A stretch of DNA of 64,000 nt from Alphaproteobacteria bacterium. GTDB lineage: Bacteria > Pseudomonadota > Alphaproteobacteria > GCA-2731375. Shown in pieces: positions 26,723 to 33,582 of the stretch. The notes below the pieces were generated by a model, which was not told where the DNA came from, ran no database searches, and was given only the letters and a program-made list of their open reading frames with translations. The position numbers and the translations under genes are program-made. The stretch spans positions 1 to 64,000 of the forward strand of contig JAJFGG010000050.1 in the NCBI GenBank assembly GCA_021776235.1. The letters are read 5' to 3'. Every line of letters starts with the position of its first letter. Position 1 is the stretch's first letter.

Positions 26723-28384
26723 GTGTCTGAAAAGCTTAGTCTTGCTTCAAAAGGTATGGTGAAGCAGCCTGGTTCTTCGGAGGTATCACCGCTCTCGAAA
26801 GAACTCGTGATAGGATTTGTTGGATACGCGGGGGCAGGTTGTTCAATAGCTGCAAAACGTTTAGAATTATTTCTCCAGCAAGTACATTATAAAGTTGAAT
26901 TTATAAAGCTTAGTTCTCTTATTGAGAGATCATCGGTCACAAAACCCAAGGCCGTGATCGATCATGGAGTTGGCGCGGGACAATCGCGCCTTGAACGCGC
27001 TTCGACGCTTCAAGATCTAGGTGATAAAATACGGGATCAGCACGGCCATCACGCAGTTGCCGCCCTATCAATCAAAGAAATCATTGACCTTAGGGGAAGG
27101 GCTGCTCCTGGAGAGCAAAAAATCGCATTTATGCTTGATTCAATAAAGCACTCGGATGAAGTCGAGCTGCTTCGCCGTGTTTATGACCAGTCGTTTCGAC
27201 TTATTGCTGTTCATTGCGATCGAACCAAGCGCGAAGGAAGACTCATCGGTGAAGTGACATCAAATGCCAAATATGCCGGTGTCCCAAGAAATGACGTTTT
27301 GACCTATATGGAAAGAGATGAGAAAGATCCAGATCGAAGACACGGTCAACAGGTTCGAGACGCTTTTTATTTGGCTGATTTCTTTATTGACAACAATGCG
27401 AACGGGCAAAGTGGGGAACAGTTAAACGACGACCTCGCGCGCTTCGTCCAACTTCTCCTTGGCTCCGGCCTCTTCCGACCGACTAGAAGCGAACGCGCGA
27501 TGTACCACGCTCATGCTGCGGCGTTGCAATCATCGTGCCTCTCGAGACAAGTAGGAGCGGCCTTAATGGCCTCAGATGGAGTGATTGTCTCAACGGCGAC
27601 CAACGATGTTCCGAAATTTGGCGGTGGTGTTTATGACGAAGATAGTGAACCAGATAATCGTTGCTTTGCTTGGGAATGGACAGACGGGAGCCTAGAATTT
27701 GTTGGATGTCATAACCAACGGAGGAAGAAATTCTTGCGAGAGAATATGGTCACCTGGATGGCAGATAAGCTTACAAACGGGCTTGCAGCAGCTGCGCATC
27801 CAGTTCCAAGCGAAGGCACAGATACCGCAGGGAGGGCGCGGGAAGAGGCTGTGAAAGCTATTCGGAAGTATTTCATGGAGAACGCTGAACTAATGGAAGG
27901 GTTGCCAGGTGTAAAGGATATTGTGGAGTATTCACGTTCAATCCATGCTGAAATGAATGCTGTTCTTTCAGCGGCCCGCAATGGCGTTTCTCCCGTTGGC
28001 ACTACGCTTTTCTGTACTACCTATCCTTGCCACAACTGCGCACGTCACCTTGTTACCGCGGGAGTGCAGGCAGTGCACTATATAGAACCATATGTGAAGA
28101 GTCTGGCTACGGAATTGCATTCAGACTCCATAGTAAGTGAACTGCCTGCACCGAAACCGGGCATGCAGGTTCCTAAGCCAACGCATATGTTAATTTCACC
28201 GTTTACAGGTGTAGGGCCACGAATGTTCGAAGATTTTTTTACGAGTAGAACAGAAATGAAAAGCAATGACGGTTCCTATATCGCGCCCAAAGGAGGGGAA
28301 CCGCCGCATGCGGTGAGATTGCTCGATTTGAAGCTAGTAGAAGAGGGGGCGGCAGCACTTATAGGTGAGGCACCCAATGCCTAA
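26723..28384 (+). CDS. Anti-phage-type dCTP/dCMP deaminase with N-terminal P-loop domain
   Basis: 553 residues in two parts. The N-terminal half starts with a P-loop-like strand and turn, GFVGYAGAGCSIAAKRL (about residues 31-47), where the usual Walker Lys is replaced by Cys, as in the AvcD/defence deaminases. The C-terminal deaminase has the zinc ligands His408-Ala-Glu and Cys436-x2-Cys439 (PCHNC). FGGGVYDEDSEPDN in between is also typical. Family members deplete dCTP/dCMP during phage infection and are held off by an RNA or nucleotide signal. Start is GTG with GGGAG upstream. The next gene overlaps by 8 bases. Composition is AT-richer than the core genes. Confidence 0.88.
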   Translation: MSEKLSLASKGMVKQPGSSEVSPLSKELVIGFVGYAGAGCSIAAKRLELFLQQVHYKVEFIKLSSLIERSSVTKPKAVIDHGVGAGQSRLERASTLQDLGDKIRDQHGHHAVAALSIKEIIDLRGRAAPGEQKIAFMLDSIKHSDEVELLRRVYDQSFRLIAVHCDRTKREGRLIGEVTSNAKYAGVPRNDVLTYMERDEKDPDRRHGQQVRDAFYLADFFIDNNANGQSGEQLNDDLARFVQLLLGSGLFRPTRSERAMYHAHAAALQSSCLSRQVGAALMASDGVIVSTATNDVPKFGGGVYDEDSEPDNRCFAWEWTDGSLEFVGCHNQRRKKFLRENMVTWMADKLTNGLAAAAHPVPSEGTDTAGRAREEAVKAIRKYFMENAELMEGLPGVKDIVEYSRSIHAEMNAVLSAARNGVSPVGTTLFCTTYPCHNCARHLVTAGVQAVHYIEPYVKSLATELHSDSIVSELPAPKPGMQVPKPTHMLISPFTGVGPRMFEDFFTSRTEMKSNDGSYIAPKGGEPPHAVRLLDLKLVEEGAAALIGEAPNA

Positions 28385-28898
28385 CGAAACGTTACTAAAG
28401 TTTCCGGTAGATCTTGATGGGGCGCCAATCCAAGTCAGAAAGGCCGAGGGAACGCTCGATTTATTCGGAGGCAATGACAAGGGCAGTGGCAGAATTGTTT
28501 TTGTCGATGTTGATGCACTGTCAGAGGAAATTCTGCTGCGAATAATCGCGAGGAATGCCATTGCATCGGTCGTTGATCTTCGGCCACGACCTGTTTTTAT
28601 GAGGCCACGATTTAGGCATAAACGGGTTGTGTCTTATCTGTACCGGCGTAATGTCCTGTATATTGAATATGCTTTTCTACTTTTGAGTATGTCCAAGTCC
28701 CCTTATACAGCGAAAAAGAAGAGTGGATCTGCTGACGAAGAAATAGAAAATGCGCTGAAGCGTGGTCTGACGATGTTTCTTTATGATGAAGAAGCGAAAG
28801 TAGCCGGTTTAATGGATGATGTGCGACGTAGGTTGAAACGGTTGTCCTCATTCTCAGCTGAATTGCATCCACGTGCGCTGGCGACGAATCGTTCCTAA
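28377..28898 (+). CDS. Small DUF488-like protein coupled to the defence deaminase
   Basis: 173 residues, no confirmed family. Residues about 62-98 (IASVVDLRPRPVFMRPRF, then YLYRRNVLYIEYAF) resemble the DUF488 core, in which a strand carrying Asp-x-Arg is followed by a basic segment and a second strand. The C terminus is helical and basic (KRGLTMFL, DDVRRRLKRLSS). The ATG lies inside the deaminase stop and has GGTGAGG upstream; a GTG 12 bases earlier is an alternative. Strict coupling suggests joint function: regulator, nucleotide sensor or partner enzyme. The coupling is seen; the role is inferred. Confidence 0.72.
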   Translation: MPNETLLKFPVDLDGAPIQVRKAEGTLDLFGGNDKGSGRIVFVDVDALSEEILLRIIARNAIASVVDLRPRPVFMRPRFRHKRVVSYLYRRNVLYIEYAFLLLSMSKSPYTAKKKSGSADEEIENALKRGLTMFLYDEEAKVAGLMDDVRRRLKRLSSFSAELHPRALATNRS

Positions 28899-29067
28899 CG
28901 CCTGATTCTTAACGAGAATATATTGAGAATTTGTTGTGGAATGATCGCTCCTCTATTTCCGAACAGCGGTCGATCGAACGGTAGACCCGGAATTTTTTAC
29001 GGATATCGGACGGTGACGTAAGCTACGTTTTTGGTGTTTGTCGGTCTTCAACGAGAGGGGATCAGCG

Positions 29068-29163
29068 ATGACGAAGCGAAAGCAGCAAAAGGCGGAGTTC
29101 AAGGTGCGGGTTGCCCTTGAGGCTCTGAAGGGGGAGCAGACGGTTGGATGTCGATTTGTTTGA
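29068..29163 (+). pseudogene. IS3-family transposase orfA stub
   Basis: MTKRKQQKAEFKVRVALEAL then KGEQTVG is the start of an IS3-type OrfA (usual form KRK...EFKAKVALEALKGEKTV). It runs out after 27 recognisable codons, into four unrelated codons and a stop. No orfB or right end follows, so an IS end was left behind by deletion or recombination. Confidence 0.8.
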
Positions 29164-29194
29164 TGATTGAGCCGGCATCATAAATGAGTAAAAA

Positions 29195-30148
29195 TCAAAT
29201 GCACATCGCTTCAGGCTTTATTGGTTCACAGGCCCATATACCGTGATCATATTCGCTGCAAAAATGATCTATGAAGGCGCTTTGCATCTGATCACATTTA
29301 TTTATTTCTACTGCATTATTGATGGACCAATGCGTACTAGCGGGTGTTTTCAAGGGAAAAAATAGCCCTTGGCAAATTTGTTGCGCATAATCCACCTCCC
29401 ATGCAAGTGGTAAATATACGCGGTGAACAATATCGTTGCACCACTGGTAAATTTTTTTGAGAATTAGGAATGTGACCGCCTTGAAGTCGAAGTAGCTATT
29501 ATTTTTCTCGATAAAGTCGTAGTGGAAAAGGTGTTTTAGGCGAGGTGTGTCGCCTGTTTTGTTGTAGATTTCAACAGCAACAAGGCGGAAGAATTTTGCT
29601 TCAAGGGCTTGTCGTAAGACAAATACGGAAACGATCCGTGCAGTCTTGTGGTCAAAATGAAGATATTGATTTCGAAAAGCGGATTGAACCGCGAGTTGTT
29701 GGCTAATACGAAAGACCTCCCATGTGTGGACACTGTATGATTTGTGACCATGAAAAAAAGTGTAGGTGGGATTTTTCTGGCGTTCGAGGTATTCCGCAAT
29801 AGGCTTCAGATCGTGAATGAAGTCCCTTACAAGCTCATGGTATCTCATAAGGTCTTTGTACTGGGGTTTAGTGTGGTTTCCTTGAATGTTATTTACAAGA
29901 CTATCAAAGCATAGCTTCGCGACGACAAGGTTTGCTCTGCAATAGCCGTCAGCTTCACTTTTTTTTTCAAATGATTGTTTCGTGGAAAAAACCCAGCTGA
30001 CCAAATATTCCTTCTTGTATGATTTTTTGACATGGCGTTGCATTAGCCAACTGAGGTGATTTGCAAAGTCAGTAATAGCTCCCTCCGCCGAAATACGGAT
30101 TTTATCATGACCATCGATTTTCTTAAGAAGTGTCTCGGCGGGGGTCAT
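29195..30148 (-). CDS. Unrecognised 317-aa protein in the island
   Basis: No family recognised. The protein is AT-rich in coding, helical, with many Tyr, Phe, His and Lys residues. The middle has LRQALEAKFFRLVAVEIYNK and a later IYQWCNDIVHRVYLP, a layout reminiscent of HEPN-type helical bundles that carry a late R/N-x-x-x-H segment, but I cannot confirm that. No signal peptide or membrane segment. It is transcribed toward the IS stub on the opposite strand from the deaminase pair. In a defence-type island an abortive-infection role is a guess. Confidence 0.6.
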   Translation of the reverse strand: MTPAETLLKKIDGHDKIRISAEGAITDFANHLSWLMQRHVKKSYKKEYLVSWVFSTKQSFEKKSEADGYCRANLVVAKLCFDSLVNNIQGNHTKPQYKDLMRYHELVRDFIHDLKPIAEYLERQKNPTYTFFHGHKSYSVHTWEVFRISQQLAVQSAFRNQYLHFDHKTARIVSVFVLRQALEAKFFRLVAVEIYNKTGDTPRLKHLFHYDFIEKNNSYFDFKAVTFLILKKIYQWCNDIVHRVYLPLAWEVDYAQQICQGLFFPLKTPASTHWSINNAVEINKCDQMQSAFIDHFCSEYDHGIWACEPIKPEAMCI

Positions 30149-30517
30149 TTTCGTGCCCTCAGTGGGTTGCGTCCTTAGGTGGTACTATATGAGATTTGCG
30201 CCCTGGCGGGTACCGCCAAATCTGAGTAGGTCTCTGCAGTTGCGAGCAAGACGCGCACGCGGAGCCGTAAATATGCTTCCGCGCGCCCGAATTAGCCACG
30301 CAGGCTTGCGACCACGTCATCATAAACACTCAGTTCGTGTCGCATAAAGTTAACTGTAATTCGTTCGATAAAATCAGGGTCAGGATTTTCACCGATGCCC
30401 TCCAGGCTTGGCTTAACTTGTCTCCGGGTACGGAATTGCCCCGCTTGGTCGCAGTTGGGTTTTTTCTCAGAAAAGCTTGCGTACCCCTGGCGTGCCCTGA
30501 GCTTATTTTCTATAAAA
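30149..30517. other. Intergenic stretch, no gene recognised
   Basis: About 370 bases between the island protein and the tRNA terminator. It holds the upstream region of the minus-strand 317-residue gene. Short ORFs show no ribosome site or family pattern. Confidence 0.5.
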
Positions 30518-30547
30518 AAAGGGTTAGCTGATGAAGGCTAACCCTTT
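30514..30547 (-). terminator. Rho-independent terminator of tRNA-Asn (possibly bidirectional)
   Basis: An 11-bp perfect stem (AAAGGGTTAGC with its complement, 30518-30528 and 30537-30547) has an 8-base loop. On the minus strand it is followed by a run of Ts, directly after the tRNA. Confidence 0.88.
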
Positions 30548-30551
30548 GTTT

Positions 30552-30562
30552 TAATTGGCTCC
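30552..30562. repeat. Candidate attR within tRNA-Asn 3' end
   Basis: TAATTGGCTCC matches 26353-26363 exactly. It contains the TGG complement of the CCA end. The intact tRNA is on this side, as expected when an element integrates into a tRNA 3' end and restores it. Confidence 0.5.
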
Positions 30563-30631
30563 CCGGGCAAGACTCGAACTTGCGACAAGGCGGTTAACAG
30601 CCGCCTGCTCTACCAACTGAGCTACCGGGGA
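30556..30631 (-). tRNA. tRNA-Asn (anticodon GTT)
   Basis: 76 bases including an encoded CCA. The acceptor stem TCCCCGG pairs with CCGGGGA, discriminator G. The D-arm contains AGCTCAGTTGGTAGAGC and the T-loop reads GTTCGAGTC. The anticodon GTT is at 30596-30598 on the minus strand, position 34 of the tRNA. A terminator follows within 10 bases. Confidence 0.97.
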
Positions 30632-30759
30632 TCAGTTGGCCGGCGCGGCTTGGGACCGCGCAGCGGGCGTTTATTACCAGATACCGCGCGGCTGCGCCAG
30701 TCGGAAAGACTCTAATGCGTGGGTGAATTCCAGGTTCTGCTTGACTCTCGAAGAAATGA

Positions 30760-30774
30760 GAACAAAATAGGAAC
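30760..30774 (+). promoter_or_regulatory. LexA (SOS) box, direct-repeat type
   Basis: GAAC, seven bases, GAAC; a third GAAC follows at 30781-30784. The GAAC-N7-GAAC (GTTC-N7-GTTC) form is the alphaproteobacterial LexA site. It lies about 30-45 bases upstream of the imuA start and predicts DNA-damage induction of imuA-imuB-dnaE2. Confidence 0.88.
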
Positions 30775-30805
30775 ATAATTGAACTCATACGGAAAGGGCC
30801 GTGCC

Positions 30806-31768
30806 GTGACGAGATCCGGGCGGGGGGCTGCGGTTGCCGCGTTGCGCCGGCGCGTTGCGGCCATCAGGGCCACAAAGGCTATTGATACCGCCATGCAGGG
30901 CGCCCCGGCCCCTCCCTTGACCCTGGGGGTGGCGGCGATTGACCGCATCCTGCCGGGCGGCGGCCTGGCCCGCGGCGCCCTGCATGAAGTGTTGGGCGGC
31001 CATGACCGGGCGCCGAACGGCCATGCGAGCAATGGGGGCGGGGCGGCATTGGCTTTCACGGCGGTGCTGGCGGCCCGGCGGGCCGCCGCAGTAGAAAACG
31101 CCGGGCCGCAAGATAGCACGGGCAATGGCCAGGTGCTGTGGTGCCCGGCGCGCCCGGGGCTGTACGGGCCGGGTCTGGCGGCCTTTGGCCTTGGCCCGGG
31201 GCAGTTGATCCTGGTCCATGCCCGGGATGATCAACAGCGCCTGTGGGCCATGGAGGAGGGCCTGAAATGCACCGGCCTGGCCATGGTGGTGGGCGAGGTG
31301 GGGCGTCTGGACCTGGGGCAAAGCCGGCGTTTGCAACTGGCGGCGGAGGCCTCGGGCGTCACCGCCCTGTTGCTGCCCCGAAAACCCGCATTGGGGCCGG
31401 ACGGTGACAGCCCGGGCCTGAGCGCCGGCTTGACCCGCTGGCGGATCACCGCCCTGCCCAGCGCGCCGACAACCAGCGCGCCGACAACCAGTGCGCCGAC
31501 AGGGGGTTATGCGGGTATCGGCGCCCCCCGCTGCCGGGTCGAATTGCTGCGCTGCAAGGGCGGCCGGCCCGGGGACTGGCTGTTGCAATGGAACGGCGAC
31601 GGCTTCAGCTGCCTGCCTGCGGGGGAGGCAAACGCTGCCGGGGACGGACAGCACGGGCATGAGCACGGGCATGAAGATGATGGCGAACGGACAGAAACGA
31701 ATCCTCTCCCTGTGGCTGCCGCAATGGCCGACGGACCGGCTGTACCGCGCCTGGCGGCGCGCCCCTAG
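30806..31768 (+). CDS. imuA: ImuA, translesion synthesis accessory protein
   Basis: 320 residues. GVAAIDRILPGGGLARGALHEV near residue 50 and LAMVVGEVGRLDLGQSRRLQLAAEASG further on match ImuA, a RecA/SulA-related protein that joins ImuB and DnaE2 in error-prone repair. Start at GTG 30806 has GGAAAGG eight bases upstream; an in-frame TTG 27 bases earlier overlaps the LexA box region. Near residue 225 a 15-base unit repeats three times, coding Ser-Ala-Pro-Thr-Thr. The last 98 bases overlap imuB. Confidence 0.9.
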   Translation: MTRSGRGAAVAALRRRVAAIRATKAIDTAMQGAPAPPLTLGVAAIDRILPGGGLARGALHEVLGGHDRAPNGHASNGGGAALAFTAVLAARRAAAVENAGPQDSTGNGQVLWCPARPGLYGPGLAAFGLGPGQLILVHARDDQQRLWAMEEGLKCTGLAMVVGEVGRLDLGQSRRLQLAAEASGVTALLLPRKPALGPDGDSPGLSAGLTRWRITALPSAPTTSAPTTSAPTGGYAGIGAPRCRVELLRCKGGRPGDWLLQWNGDGFSCLPAGEANAAGDGQHGHEHGHEDDGERTETNPLPVAAAMADGPAVPRLAARP

Positions 31769-33374
31769 GGCGGCGTGGCCGGACGATTGCACGGCGCGGG
31801 AGCTGGGGCGGGAGCGGCCCCTGGCCCTAATCATGGCCGGGCAGGGCCAGCAGGCCGGTCAACAGGCCGGTCAGCGCATTGGCGCCGTCAATGGCGCGGC
31901 GGCCGAAGCCGGCGTGCAGGCGGGCATGATGCTGACCGATGCCAGGGCGCTGCTGCCGGGCCTGTCGGTCCAGCCCATGGCGCCGGAGGAGGATGCCCGC
32001 GCCCTGGCCGGCCTGGCCGATTGGTGCGGCCGTTACAGCCCCTGGATCAGCCTTGACGAAGAGGCGGCGGGGCAATACGGCATCTGCCTCGATGTCACGG
32101 GCTGTGCCCATCTGTTCGGTGGCGAAGCGGCCATGCTGGATGATTTGTCACGGCGCCTGGCGGCTTTCGCCATCCAGGCCCGGATGGCCATCGCCGACAG
32201 CCTGGGCGCGGCCTGGGCCACAGCGCGTTATGGGGCCCGTTATGGCGACAGCACGGCGATTGTCCCCGTTGGCGGCGCCAGGGCGGCCCTGGCCCGCTTG
32301 CCCGTGGCGGCCTTGCGCCTGTCGCCCGCCGCGGCGGATGCCCTGGCACGCCTTGGCCTGGGGCGGATTGGCGAATTATGCTCCCTGCCGCGCGGGGCCC
32401 TGAGCGCCCGCTTCGGCCGCGAGGTGACCGATCGCCTGGACCAGGCCCTGGGCCGGGCTCCCGAGCCGCTTTCGCCGCGCCCGCCCCGCACCAGTTTCTG
32501 GAGCCGCCTGGCCTTTGCCGAGCCCATTGGCCACCGCGACCATATCGCGCGGGCCGCCGGGCAATTGGTGGCGGAGCTGTGCGCCGCGCTGGCGCGGGAG
32601 GAACGCGGCGCCCGGCGCCTGGAGCTGCGCCTGTATCTGGCCGACGGCACGGTGCAGCGGATCGCCGCGGGCCTGAACCGGGCCAGCCGGGACCCGGCCC
32701 ATCTGTTGCGCCTGCTGGCCGAACACCTGCCCAGCCTGGAGGCCAATTTCGGCGCCGATCTGATGCTCCTCATGGCCGGGCAAAGCGACCCCCTGCCGGC
32801 CGGGCAGGACAGCCTGGATGGCGCCGCCGCCCAGATCTGCTCCGGGGACGGACCCGGGGCCGGCCCCGGGGCAGATCTGGCGCCCCTGCTGGACCGCCTG
32901 GGCAACCGCCTGGGCGCCGCCAATGTTGCCCGTTTCGCATCCGTGCAAAGCCATCTGCCGGAGCGCGCCGTCCGCCTGGTGCCGCCCCTGACGCCGGCAG
33001 CCGGGGCAGGGCCCGGCGTGGAAACGACGGCGCCCTGGCGCCACATGGCCCGGCGCCCGGTGCATCTGCTGCCGCGCCCGGAACCGATCGAGGCGGTGGC
33101 CGAGGTGCCCGACGGCCCGCCGGTGCTGTTTCGCTGGCGCGGCATCGCCCACCGGGTGCAGCGCGGCGACGGCCCCGAACGCATCGCGCCGGAATGGTGG
33201 CATGACATGCAGGCCGAAACCGCCGCCCCGGCTGATTTAGCCGGGGAAACCCGCGATTATTACCGTATCGAGGACAGCCGGGGACAGCGTTACTGGCTGT
33301 ACCGCCGGGGCCTGTATGGCGGGGCGGGCGGGCCGTCTCCGCCCGCGTGGTACCTGCATGGCTTTTTTGCCTGA
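31671..33374 (+). CDS. imuB: ImuB, inactive Y-family polymerase homolog
   Basis: 567 residues. The opening RILSLWLPQWPTDRLYR takes the place of the active-site hDhDxFfaxVE motif of Y-family polymerases; the first metal-binding Asp is gone, which is normal for ImuB. ICLDVTGCAHLFGGE and the helix-hairpin region LARLGLGRIGELCSLPRGAL are conserved. ImuB acts as a clamp-binding adaptor between ImuA and DnaE2. Start ATG is not certain; Met codons are clustered (MKMMANG), all inside the end of imuA. Confidence 0.92.
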   Translation: MKMMANGQKRILSLWLPQWPTDRLYRAWRRAPRAAWPDDCTARELGRERPLALIMAGQGQQAGQQAGQRIGAVNGAAAEAGVQAGMMLTDARALLPGLSVQPMAPEEDARALAGLADWCGRYSPWISLDEEAAGQYGICLDVTGCAHLFGGEAAMLDDLSRRLAAFAIQARMAIADSLGAAWATARYGARYGDSTAIVPVGGARAALARLPVAALRLSPAAADALARLGLGRIGELCSLPRGALSARFGREVTDRLDQALGRAPEPLSPRPPRTSFWSRLAFAEPIGHRDHIARAAGQLVAELCAALAREERGARRLELRLYLADGTVQRIAAGLNRASRDPAHLLRLLAEHLPSLEANFGADLMLLMAGQSDPLPAGQDSLDGAAAQICSGDGPGAGPGADLAPLLDRLGNRLGAANVARFASVQSHLPERAVRLVPPLTPAAGAGPGVETTAPWRHMARRPVHLLPRPEPIEAVAEVPDGPPVLFRWRGIAHRVQRGDGPERIAPEWWHDMQAETAAPADLAGETRDYYRIEDSRGQRYWLYRRGLYGGAGGPSPPAWYLHGFFA

Positions 33375-33412
33375 GGCGGGGCTAAAATGACTACGCAGGT
33401 ATATTCATCACA

Positions 33413-33560
33413 CAGTCGCCCTCGCGAAAGCGGGGGCCCATGCCTGAGAGCATGCGCGTGATCAGCGCTGCAGAGCATCCCGCCCTGCGTCCTGCCCGCT
33501 ACCTCCGGGCGGCTGTCTCTATGCCTCAGGCATGGATTCCCGCCTGCGCGGGAATGACGG
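33413..33560. repeat. Pair of inverted REP-like repeats in the imuB-dnaE2 spacer
   Basis: Two 36-base arms, 33413-33448 and 33525-33560, are in inverted orientation and match at about two-thirds of positions. The right arm holds a perfect 8-bp palindrome ATTCCCGC-CTGC-GCGGGAAT; both share CCATGCCTGAG. This resembles a proteobacterial REP doublet. The right arm would code MDSRLRGND in frame with dnaE2, so that upstream extension is repeat-derived and not the real start. Confidence 0.75.
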
Positions 33561-33582
33561 CAAGCGATGGCCAGATCTGGCC

